Assembly: GCA_020852295.1 (NCBI GenBank)
Contig: JADZBC010000011.1
Span: 1-37,840, forward strand
Source of the DNA: a bacterium
GTDB taxonomy: Bacteria > Patescibacteriota > Saccharimonadia > CAILAD01 > JADZBC01
Length of the DNA stretch: 37,840 nt
Direction: 5' to 3'
Shown: positions 18,032 through 25,715 of the stretch, piece after piece
Layout: every line of letters begins with the position of its first letter
How positions within the stretch are numbered: position 1 is the first letter of the stretch
Translations under genes and position numbers: made by a program
Notes under the pieces: model-generated
What the model was told of the DNA's origin: nothing
Database searches by the model: none
What the model saw: only the letters and a program-made list of their open reading frames with translations

Positions 18032-19765
18032 ATGAACCCACAAGACAACAAACCACGCCTGGCCCCCGAACCAAAACCAACTAATTCCAACCAAACACCC
18101 ACGCCGTCGCGGCACAATAAGAAAAAAATTGCGCTGGGCGTCATCATCGCCCTACTACTCATGAGCGGGGCAAGTGCGGCTACATACTTCTTGACCCGAC
18201 CTAAGCCCGTCGCCACCACTACACCGACGCCAACCGCTACGGCCACGCCAACGCCAACCGGCGAAATCACCATCAATGGCAATAAATACTTTGCAAAACC
18301 AAAAAAGGTTACCTATATTCCTTTACTAAGTACCGACAAGGAAGCTGCCTGCAGCAACGAGGCACCGGAGTGTAGCGAAACCTACCAAATAGGTACCGCC
18401 AAAGACGGCGCCGAAATTCTGGTACAGGTGAGCTCACAGGGCTTGGGCTACACCCAGTTTGTGTTCCTCGGTAACGCCAAGAAATACCAGATCATATCCG
18501 CCCTTGCCACTTACCTGCCTGAAAATACACCACTTGCAGCCGGCGTCAGTACGATCAGTACAAACCCCCTCAGCGAGCTACTCTTTGACGAGTCAGCCAG
18601 CGTCAGCGGCGTTAATCTGACCGGCAACAAGATACCGAACCTCATCGGCTTCTCATCGGGCCTCGGGCTCGCTACTCTAAGCGACACCGCCAAGAAGCTT
18701 GGCGAGATCAATAACAAGGTCTTTTGGTCATCGATCAAAACTGATTCTGCCAACTACCAGGTCGTCGAAAACTACGCGACATTGGGTGGCGTGATGATGA
18801 GCACGTATAAGCTGAGTGATGGCCTCATAACTGCCGATGATAAAAAAGCCAGTATCAATTGGACAAAGGGTGAAAATGTTGCCGCCCAGTTCTTTAGCGG
18901 CGGCAATGGCTGTGGCACTGTCGGCTATGTTATTACCAAAAATACGCAGTCTGGCGATCTGACTGAAGTCGGTAAGTCGGCTGATGGACGAAGCCTCTAC
19001 CAGTTACCAAATAATAACGCGCTCGTCCAAGAGCTCTACAACAAGGATTACGCCAACGGTGAATACCTCGACAATCCTGACCTCAAAAAGCTATCAATCG
19101 ATCAGTTTGTTGCCAAACACGGTTATGTCTTAGTCAAAAATGCCCTCGATCAATACGTAGTGCTTCAGCGCCGCGATATGTTCTTCCAGGGTGGCTGCGC
19201 CAAGCCAGTCGTGTATCTCTACCCAACCCAAACCACTAGCGTCTCAGTCGCTGTCGGCGCCGATGTGACCGTCTCAGAGCCACTCTACCCAGCTGGTGGC
19301 TGGCGCAATGTCATTGCCCAGCCGAACGGCCGCCTCAACTACATGGGCAAAAACTACGACTCTCTGTTCTGGGAAGGTAAAGGCAATGGCGCCTACCCGA
19401 CTATCACATCGGGTACAATCGTGCGCCAAGACCAGCTTCTGGGCACGATACGCCGCCAGCTTGCTGAGCAAGGCCTCAACGCCAAAGAAACTGCTGACTT
19501 CATGGACTTTTGGACACCAAACCTACCAAAAGACCCTTACGTACGACTCACGTGGTTTGGCAATCGTGAACTGGGTGAACTCGCACCACTCTATGTTTCA
19601 CCTCGACCAAACACCTCGATACGAGTCTTTCTCGATGCCGAGGGGCTGCTCGCACCGATTAGCATGCCGCAACAACAGCTATCTCCTGCTCCAGCCCGTA
19701 CCGGCTTAACCCTCGTCGAATGGGGTGGACTCGCTCGCTATGGCTTGAGCAACCTAAAGCGTTAG
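18032..19765 (+). CDS. Hypothetical membrane-anchored surface protein with TP-rich linker and KPVVYLYP domain
   Basis: N-terminal TM, TTPTPTATATPTPTGE linker, C-terminal GGCAKPVVYLYPTQTTSVSVAV...LFWEGKG. Confidence 0.75.
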   Translation: MNPQDNKPRLAPEPKPTNSNQTPTPSRHNKKKIALGVIIALLLMSGASAATYFLTRPKPVATTTPTPTATATPTPTGEITINGNKYFAKPKKVTYIPLLSTDKEAACSNEAPECSETYQIGTAKDGAEILVQVSSQGLGYTQFVFLGNAKKYQIISALATYLPENTPLAAGVSTISTNPLSELLFDESASVSGVNLTGNKIPNLIGFSSGLGLATLSDTAKKLGEINNKVFWSSIKTDSANYQVVENYATLGGVMMSTYKLSDGLITADDKKASINWTKGENVAAQFFSGGNGCGTVGYVITKNTQSGDLTEVGKSADGRSLYQLPNNNALVQELYNKDYANGEYLDNPDLKKLSIDQFVAKHGYVLVKNALDQYVVLQRRDMFFQGGCAKPVVYLYPTQTTSVSVAVGADVTVSEPLYPAGGWRNVIAQPNGRLNYMGKNYDSLFWEGKGNGAYPTITSGTIVRQDQLLGTIRRQLAEQGLNAKETADFMDFWTPNLPKDPYVRLTWFGNRELGELAPLYVSPRPNTSIRVFLDAEGLLAPISMPQQQLSPAPARTGLTLVEWGGLARYGLSNLKR

Positions 19766-19771
19766 GCGGTC

Positions 19772-20476
19772 ATGCACGAAAAACTCAAAGCCAAGACAAA
19801 ACTAACGCGGCGCGACATCCTGCAGGCCTGCGGACCACTCAGTGCAGATCCGGTGACCGACGCCAGACTACGCCGCATTGAGGCTGACTTTGCCGATGGC
19901 TTTGCCTTTCTCGATACTGTGCACCGTGCCGTTAGTATTTTTGGCAGCACCATTCTGCCAGAAAGTGATCCGTACTACCAAGATGCGCGTCGGCTCGCGA
20001 ACAAACTCGTTACCGAGGGCGGCTTTACTGTTATCACTGGTGGTGGGCCAGGCATCATGGAAGCAGCCAACCGCGGCGCCAGTGAGGCCGGCGGTGTTTC
20101 GGTCGGACTCAATATCGAACTGCGCAATAATCAGCCGAGCAACCAATACATCAACCGAAGCGAAAACTTCCACTATTTCTTTGCGCGCAAGGTGGCTTTA
20201 GCGTTTTCTGCTCGAGTCTATATCTTTTACCCAGGTGGCTTCGGTACACTCAACGAATTCACCGAACTGGTCATGCTCGTCCAAACTGAAAAGATTCAGC
20301 CAATTCCGATCATATGCGTTGGTTCGGACTTCTGGAACCCGATCAAGAAACTAATGGGCGAATTGCTAAAAGTAAAATTCGGCGTGATCGATGACGATGA
20401 TCTGAGTCTTTTTCAGATTGTCGACGATCATGATAAGATACTACAAACAGCCAATGAGGCGGCACGGAGGACTTAA
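19772..20476 (+). CDS. LOG-family (TIGR00730-like) Rossmann-fold protein
   Basis: FTVITGGGPGIMEAANRGA; FYPGGFGTLNEFTE. Confidence 0.92.
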   Translation: MHEKLKAKTKLTRRDILQACGPLSADPVTDARLRRIEADFADGFAFLDTVHRAVSIFGSTILPESDPYYQDARRLANKLVTEGGFTVITGGGPGIMEAANRGASEAGGVSVGLNIELRNNQPSNQYINRSENFHYFFARKVALAFSARVYIFYPGGFGTLNEFTELVMLVQTEKIQPIPIICVGSDFWNPIKKLMGELLKVKFGVIDDDDLSLFQIVDDHDKILQTANEAARRT

Positions 20477-20964
20477 TGAGTAAAAAAGCAAAAGTAAGCT
20501 CATCGATAATCATCGCTATTGTCGCGATCATTGCCGTACTGGGATTGTTAGCCCTTGTTTTCGCAGGAAAGATGCAAGCACCCCTTAGCCCTTCGACTAC
20601 ACCAAACCCCACAGCAAGTACCCAAACACAAAACTCAAGTAATGCCAATCCTGCAACGCCAGGATCATACGTCGATTACAGCGACAGCATCATTGCAAGC
20701 ACCTCGGGAATTAAGTTGCTATTTTTCCATGCCCCATGGTGCCCTCAGTGTCGAGCGCTGGATGCAAGCATCAAATCTGGTCCAATTCCAAACGGGATAA
20801 CGATTATCAAGACAGATTACGACTCCAATCAAAAGCTACGCCAAAAATATGGCGTAACAATTCAAACTACCGTAGTGCGAGTTGATGACAACGGCAATCT
20901 CGTAAAAAAATACGTTGCCTATGATAAGCCAACGCTGGAAAACGTAATCAAAAATACTCAATAA
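20476..20964 (+). CDS. Membrane-anchored thioredoxin-like protein
   Basis: N-terminal TM; LLFFHAPWCPQCRALDASI. Confidence 0.9.
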   Translation: MSKKAKVSSSIIIAIVAIIAVLGLLALVFAGKMQAPLSPSTTPNPTASTQTQNSSNANPATPGSYVDYSDSIIASTSGIKLLFFHAPWCPQCRALDASIKSGPIPNGITIIKTDYDSNQKLRQKYGVTIQTTVVRVDDNGNLVKKYVAYDKPTLENVIKNTQ

Positions 20965-20965
20965 T

Positions 20966-21685
20966 ATGCCGTTTTTGCTGATTGCTTTTCTGTCTGGTGT
21001 GCTGACGGCATTAGCACCGTGCGTCCTGCCTATTATCCCGGCGGTAATTGGCGGATCTGTCAGTGGCAATGATCACAAAAAACCATACATCGTCACTTTT
21101 TCACTATTGATATCAATCGTGGTTTTCAGTCTTATCCTCAAAGGCAGCACACTTCTCATTGCGGTGCCCGATCTATTTTGGCGGATTCTCTCTGGCGGTA
21201 TTATCATTTTCTTCGGCCTTACACTAATCTTCCCGATGCTTTGGGATAAGTTAACCAGCAGAGCTAAGCTATTTGAACGTTCCCAGAAACTACTCGGTGG
21301 CGCCTCCAAAAAAGATGGGGTTGGTGGCGCGATTCTGATTGGCATTGCGCTTGGACCAGTCTTTACAAGCTGTAGTCCAGTTTATCTGCTGATACTGTCA
21401 ACGATCTTACCGCGAAGTTTCGCTGAAGGGCTGATCGCTATAGTTGCCTATGCTCTAGGCCTCTGTCTTGTGCTACTCCTCGTTGGTATCTTTGGTCAAC
21501 GAATCATTCATCGCTTTGATTGGGCGGCAAATCCGTATGGCTGGTTCAAGCGTAGCCTTGGGGTTTTTCTGGTCTTAGCTGGGCTTCTAGTTGTTAGTGG
21601 CCTCGATCGCCAAATTCAACAACTCGTCATCACGACAGGCATTCTGGACATTACAAAAGTCGAACAACGTCTCCTCGGTCAGTAA
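20966..21685 (+). CDS. Cytochrome c biogenesis CcdA/DsbD-like membrane protein
   Basis: GVLTALAPCVLPIIPAVIGGS; GPVFTSCSPVYLLIL; adjacent to the thioredoxin-like gene. Confidence 0.9.
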   Translation: MPFLLIAFLSGVLTALAPCVLPIIPAVIGGSVSGNDHKKPYIVTFSLLISIVVFSLILKGSTLLIAVPDLFWRILSGGIIIFFGLTLIFPMLWDKLTSRAKLFERSQKLLGGASKKDGVGGAILIGIALGPVFTSCSPVYLLILSTILPRSFAEGLIAIVAYALGLCLVLLLVGIFGQRIIHRFDWAANPYGWFKRSLGVFLVLAGLLVVSGLDRQIQQLVITTGILDITKVEQRLLGQ

Positions 21686-21687
21686 TA

Positions 21688-21716
21688 TTGCTATTAGCGG
21701 TAAATTATTGTATTAT
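21688..21716 (+). promoter_or_regulatory. Promoter of GC-rich cassette 4
   Basis: TTGCTA (21688-21693), N17, TATTAT (21711-21716). Confidence 0.75.
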
Positions 21717-21758
21717 GTAGCCCTCCACTCGTCCAAACACTGAAAGTAGGTGGTTCCC

Positions 21759-22385
21759 ATGGCACGACGTCGCAACCGCGGCATCGTTCGTCGCAACATC
21801 CCGGCCGGCCTGAAAGGCTACGAGGTCATCCTCGACGAAGACGTCGAAGACCCCAAGCTGACCAAGGCCGACCGTGATCTGATCCGTCGCGCACCGCTGC
21901 TCGGCTACAAGCTCATGATCGCTCGCAGCTACGCCGACAAGTTCAAGAAGCGGGCCGACAAGGTGCTCAAGCCGCAGCTCGATGAGCTGCTACAGCAGCT
22001 GCCCGAAGGCGTCGTCGGCGTGATCTGCCGCATCGGCAAGAAGACCCGCATGAAGGTCGAGCGGGTCGCGGTCTACCGCACGGAGATCGCCGACTCACTG
22101 CTGCTGCTGCGCTACCTCGGCGAGCACGCCAACGAGGTGGTGACCGGTGTCAGCGTGCCGGTCGGACAGATGGCCGGCAACGCCGACGCGTTCCGCGCGC
22201 TGCAGTGCGCCGTCACCGACATCATGGGTGAGGGCCTCGGTCAGCACGTCCAGGTCACCATCGACAATGAGAAGCTCAACAAGCTGATCAAGGATGGCGA
22301 CCTGCCCGAGGTACCCGAGGGCGCCTTCCGTGAGGTGCTCGGCTACTACCGCATCGACGCCAAGCCGATCAACTCGGCCGCCTGA
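21759..22385 (+). CDS. Hypothetical basic protein, GC-rich cassette 4
   Basis: MARRRNRGIVRRNIPAGLKGYEVILDEDVED...; ATG preceded by AGGTGG; strong GC3 bias. Confidence 0.75.
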   Translation: MARRRNRGIVRRNIPAGLKGYEVILDEDVEDPKLTKADRDLIRRAPLLGYKLMIARSYADKFKKRADKVLKPQLDELLQQLPEGVVGVICRIGKKTRMKVERVAVYRTEIADSLLLLRYLGEHANEVVTGVSVPVGQMAGNADAFRALQCAVTDIMGEGLGQHVQVTIDNEKLNKLIKDGDLPEVPEGAFREVLGYYRIDAKPINSAA

Positions 22386-22409
22386 TCGGTGCCCCGACGA
22401 GTGGAAGAC

Positions 22410-22437
22410 TGGCTGGCGGGATTCGTCCCGCCGGCCA
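22410..22437 (+). terminator. GC-rich hairpin ending cassette 4 (no U tract)
   Basis: tggctggcgggattcgtcccgccggcca. Confidence 0.65.
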
Positions 22438-22505
22438 CCACTCCTTACTAAAGCACATATGTTATAATTATCTAGAATGTTCCCTCCCAAATAGAGGAGC
22501 TCAAA

Positions 22506-22988
22506 ATGAAATACTTCCTTGACACGGAGTTCGATGAATACGTCGATGAACTTGGCCGTGGCATTATTGCGCCTATTAGCCTCGGTTTGACTGCCGAGGA
22601 TGGTCGCGAGTACTATGCCGAATTCGCGGAATTTGATTGGCAATCTGCCGATCCGTGGTTGGTACAAAACGTGCTACCACACTTGAGCGGCCCAGTGCTA
22701 GCCCATCAAGTCATCGCCGAGCAAGTACGCCGCTTTGTGGCCGATGACGACAACCCCGAGTTCTGGGCGTACGTCGGCAGCTACGACTGGGTGGTGCTTG
22801 TGCAGCTTTTTGACAAACTCATCAGCCGACCGGCCAACTGGCCTAATCGACATCGCGAACTCAAAGATTTGGTAGAACAAGCTGGGCTTCGTAAGTCCGA
22901 TCTACCAACCCAGCTGGGCTCAGCCCATCGAGCGATCGATGACGCACGCTGGAATATGGAAGTGTATCACTTCCTGATGAGCCGCTAA
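22506..22988 (+). CDS. 3'-5' exoribonuclease, Rv2179c-like
   Basis: MKYFLDTEFDEY...IISLGLTAEDGREYYAEF...GSYDWVVLVQLF...AHRAIDDARWNMEVY (DEDD-type acidic residues). Confidence 0.8.
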   Translation: MKYFLDTEFDEYVDELGRGIIAPISLGLTAEDGREYYAEFAEFDWQSADPWLVQNVLPHLSGPVLAHQVIAEQVRRFVADDDNPEFWAYVGSYDWVVLVQLFDKLISRPANWPNRHRELKDLVEQAGLRKSDLPTQLGSAHRAIDDARWNMEVYHFLMSR

Positions 22989-23034
22989 GCCCGGTAAGGC
23001 TCGGTTTTACCGGGCCTTACCACGTTTTGTTAAA

Positions 23035-23448
23035 TTAACTCGTTTTAAATGTCAGAATCCCAAGTCCGATCATGGCCAAAATAAAACCAACGATTTTCAC
23101 AAGATCCAGCGACTCGCGCAGGAATATCACAGACAAGACGAATGCGACGACGATATAGCCGGTTGCAAGAACCGAAGCAGTCCCTACTTCAAGCGTTTGT
23201 AGTGCAAAGACAAACAGCACCGATCCAATTGCCATGCTTAAGCCGATCGCAATCCCAAGCGGCAAGGCCTTTGTCGGGATGGCAAAGTTTTTCTGCGACA
23301 ACCAAAGCATCGGAACGGCAATAAGCAACATACCAATGCTCATCAGGAAGTTTATCTGGGCAGACGACAAGTCCTTCATGGCAAATTTCATCAAAAATGT
23401 ACCGATCCCGACGATAAGCACGTAGCCAAGTATGAAAAGTATTCCCAT
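23035..23448 (-). CDS. EamA/DMT-type small transporter
   Basis: Four-TM protein: ASVLATGYIVVAFVLSVIFLRESLDLVKIVGFILAMIGLGIL. Confidence 0.8.
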   Translation of the reverse strand: MGILFILGYVLIVGIGTFLMKFAMKDLSSAQINFLMSIGMLLIAVPMLWLSQKNFAIPTKALPLGIAIGLSMAIGSVLFVFALQTLEVGTASVLATGYIVVAFVLSVIFLRESLDLVKIVGFILAMIGLGILTFKTS

Positions 23449-23473
23449 GTGATCATTATACGCCAGTACGTCA

Positions 23474-23504
23474 AAGGGCGGGGATCATCGATGTCCCCGC
23501 CCTT
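23474..23504 (-). terminator. GC-rich hairpin ending the desaturase cassette
   Basis: aagggcggggatcatcgatgtccccgccctt. Confidence 0.75.
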
Positions 23505-23570
23505 ACCTCATTCTCGTCGCGCGCAGCGCTTCTCCCAATCGCCACACGGGACATGCCCCAGCCGCCGATC

Positions 23571-24479
23571 TCAGTGCCGCATGTAGCCCTGGAAGACCAC
23601 CTCTCGCCGCGGCTGCTTGAGCCCACGCACCACACCCACCTTGCTCAGCAGCCAAAGCACGTAGTAGGTGGTGTCGATCTGCCACCAGACGAAGCCCTGT
23701 CGGACCGACTGCTGGTAGCGGTGGTGGTTGTTGTGCCAGCCTTCACCGCCGGTGTAGAGGGCGATGACCACGTTGTTACGACTGGTGTCAGTGGTGGTGT
23801 AGCGCCGGGTGCCCCAGACGTGCGCCAGGCTGTTGACCGTGAAGGTCGCGTGCCAGAGCACGACGGTGCTAAGGAAGAAGCCGATCAGTAGTCCGGCTGC
23901 CCCGCCACGCAGTACCGCCACCCAGCCGCCACCAATGCCGGTCGCGAAACCGACGAAGGCACAGAAGGATCCGGCCGTCCAGGTCGCCACCCAGTCATGC
24001 CGGTTGAGCCAGCATAGCTCCGGGAAGCGGGTGAAGTCGCGGATGTTCTCCTCTTTGGTCGCGTTGAACTTGTCACACAGGATCCAGCCAACGTGGCTCC
24101 ACCAGAACCCCTTGCGCGGCGAATGCACGTCGCGGTCGGTGTCGCTGTAGCGGTGGTGATCACGATGGTGAGCCGCCCACCAGAGTGGCCCCTTCTGAGC
24201 TGCCGTAGCTCCCCCGAAGGCGAAGACGAACTGCCAGAAGCGGTTCATCCGGTAGCTCTTGTGCGCGAAGTAGCGGTGGTAGCCCGCCGTGATGAAGAAC
24301 ATCCGGCTCCAGTACATCCACACCGCCAGCAGCCAGATCTGCCACGGGACCCCCGTGAAGATGGCCAGTAGCGGCAACAGATGCAACAACCAGAACGGGA
24401 TGGAGGTGATGGGGTTGACGCGCTCATCAGGCGCGCGCCGCAAGCGGCCGTACTCGGTCGCATCGCTGGTGACTGCCAT
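23571..24479 (-). CDS. Acyl-CoA/acyl-lipid delta-9-type fatty acid desaturase, GC-rich cassette 5
   Basis: Histidine boxes HRYFAH, HRDHH, HNNHH; multiple TM segments. Confidence 0.92.
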   Translation of the reverse strand: MAVTSDATEYGRLRRAPDERVNPITSIPFWLLHLLPLLAIFTGVPWQIWLLAVWMYWSRMFFITAGYHRYFAHKSYRMNRFWQFVFAFGGATAAQKGPLWWAAHHRDHHRYSDTDRDVHSPRKGFWWSHVGWILCDKFNATKEENIRDFTRFPELCWLNRHDWVATWTAGSFCAFVGFATGIGGGWVAVLRGGAAGLLIGFFLSTVVLWHATFTVNSLAHVWGTRRYTTTDTSRNNVVIALYTGGEGWHNNHHRYQQSVRQGFVWWQIDTTYYVLWLLSKVGVVRGLKQPRREVVFQGYMRH

Positions 24480-24556
24480 ATAGCGCTCCTAGGGTCTGCC
24501 CGACGAAGGGCGATGGAAATGAACGAGGTCTCGATTTTCGTTTATACAAACAAAAA

Positions 24557-24578
24557 CCAGCCTCATTATATAGGCTGG
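24557..24578 (-). terminator. Hairpin with T tract on the minus strand; loop contains TATAAT
   Basis: Minus strand CCAGCCTATATAATGAGGCTGGTTTTTG; TATAAT at 24565-24570 in the loop. Confidence 0.6.
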
Positions 24579-24599
24579 ATTCAATTAGTAAACCAGTGC

Positions 24600-24632
24600 G
24601 TACTGGAGCGGGGACCCTCCCCGCCCCAGTAC
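24600..24632 (-). terminator. GC-rich hairpin ending cassette 6
   Basis: gtactggagcggggaccctccccgccccagtac. Confidence 0.65.
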
Positions 24633-24652
24633 ACTGCCCCATGCCCCGATGT

Positions 24653-25027
24653 TCAGGCGCCAGCGCCGACCTTCTGCTTGGCCTTCAGGTCGTACGTGTT
24701 CGGGTCCACCAGGTGGCTGCGACCACGTCGGTCGAACTCGCCGATCCAGCGCTGGACCACATCCGGCAGCTCGGCACCCACGACCCGACCGCCCTCCTTC
24801 ACCAGCTTGGTGCCGAAGGTCTCGGCGATCGAGGATGCCAGCCTGCGACAGGATGTCCTCACCTGCTCCGCGCCGACGGTGACGCCGGCGTCGATGTCGC
24901 GCCAGGCCCTGGCATAGACGCAGTCGTGGGGGTCGCCGGGCGTACCCAGCGGGAGACGATCGAGCTGGTGCTGCCGGCACCTCCCGCGAACGCGGTTGAT
25001 GCTGTGAAGCACTTCACAGTCACGCAT
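24653..25027 (-). CDS. Hypothetical protein, GC-rich cassette 6
   Basis: MRDCEVLHSINRVRGRCRQHQLDRLPLGTPGDPHDCVYARAW...; ATG 25027 preceded by AGGAGG. Confidence 0.7.
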   Translation of the reverse strand: MRDCEVLHSINRVRGRCRQHQLDRLPLGTPGDPHDCVYARAWRDIDAGVTVGAEQVRTSCRRLASSIAETFGTKLVKEGGRVVGAELPDVVQRWIGEFDRRGRSHLVDPNTYDLKAKQKVGAGA

Positions 25028-25075
25028 GGCAAACCTCCTGGGTCTGACCTCACGGGTTGTGGGGTACTACTTATA

Positions 25076-25137
25076 GTTATACTCCTATCTCTTTGTAACG
25101 CAAGAGACTTGCTAATTTATACTTTTTATGGTATTAT
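25076..25137. promoter_or_regulatory. Divergent promoter pair of cassettes 6 and 7
   Basis: Minus: TTGCGT (25098-25103), N16, TATAAC (25076-25081). Plus: TTGCTA (25109-25114), N17, TATTAT (25132-25137). The two -35 boxes are 5 bp apart. Confidence 0.65.
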
Positions 25138-25185
25138 TGTGCCCTCAATCGGAACAAGCCGGTTGTGTACCAGGAGGTCACTGAC

Positions 25186-25581
25186 GTGCCCCTCGTCCGC
25201 ATGACACACGCGCCATATGTCGGTCCCGGCTGTGGCTCGGAGGGTCGCAACAAGAAGCTGGCTCACGCCCTGCCGGAGCTGTTCGTACAGAACTCGAGGA
25301 GGCTCGGTCTTGACGAAGACACGCCAGCGACAGCTGTCCAGGTGACCCATCACGAGTTCACCGTCGATGACGTCAACACGCCGGAGCTGTGGCTGGAGAT
25401 CTGCTTCACCGAAGAACCCCCGTCCGAGACCAAGCAGATGGAGGTCCGTTTCTACCTCGAGCAGATCATCACCAACTGGTTCGTGGAGAACGGCTACGTG
25501 ATGCCCGACATCGCTGTCGACATCTTCTGGGGCCCTGGCCGCGGCTTCTACCGCATCCAGGGCGAGTACCAGGAGTGGTGA
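25186..25581 (+). CDS. Hypothetical protein (possible tautomerase-like fold), GC-rich cassette 7
   Basis: GTG start 25186 preceded by AGGAGG at 25172-25177; MPLVRMTHAPYVGPGCGSEGRNKKLAHALPELF. ORF track start 25165 lies upstream of the SD. Confidence 0.7.
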   Translation: MPLVRMTHAPYVGPGCGSEGRNKKLAHALPELFVQNSRRLGLDEDTPATAVQVTHHEFTVDDVNTPELWLEICFTEEPPSETKQMEVRFYLEQIITNWFVENGYVMPDIAVDIFWGPGRGFYRIQGEYQEW

Positions 25582-25593
25582 AACTCCACTCCA

Positions 25594-25641
25594 CCCACCC
25601 CTCTTGGGGCTTCGCACGCAACACGCGAAGCTCCGGAGGGG
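25594..25641 (+). terminator. Long GC-rich hairpin ending cassette 7
   Basis: cccctcttggggcttcgcacgcaacacgcgaagctccggagggg. Confidence 0.65.
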
Positions 25642-25715
25642 TTTCGCATTTATATTGCCACGCACTAGTCTCACCCCATATAATAGGTGGCATCGACTAA
25701 ATTTGGAGGGAATCC

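Noticed and set aside
18222-18262. Repeat-like ACGCCAACN tract
   Set aside because: It encodes the Thr/Pro linker of the surface protein, not a CRISPR or independent repeat.
22095-22667. 190-aa minus-strand ORF across cassette 4 and the exonuclease
   Set aside because: Antisense to two better-supported genes and spans a compositional border and a hairpin.
24596-25204. 202-aa plus-strand ORF over cassette 6
   Set aside because: The minus-strand gene has AGGAGG and a promoter; the plus ORF runs through the hairpin and the divergent promoters.
9922-25641. Assembly chimera or contamination as the explanation for the GC-rich blocks
   Set aside because: Seven short blocks alternate with backbone genes and are joined to AT-rich promoters in register; a chimera would not produce this. 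Read-level coverage would still be worth checking.
9922-25641. Transposon or integron origin for the cassettes
   Set aside because: No transposase, integrase, attC-like sites or consistent terminal or direct repeats found at the borders.
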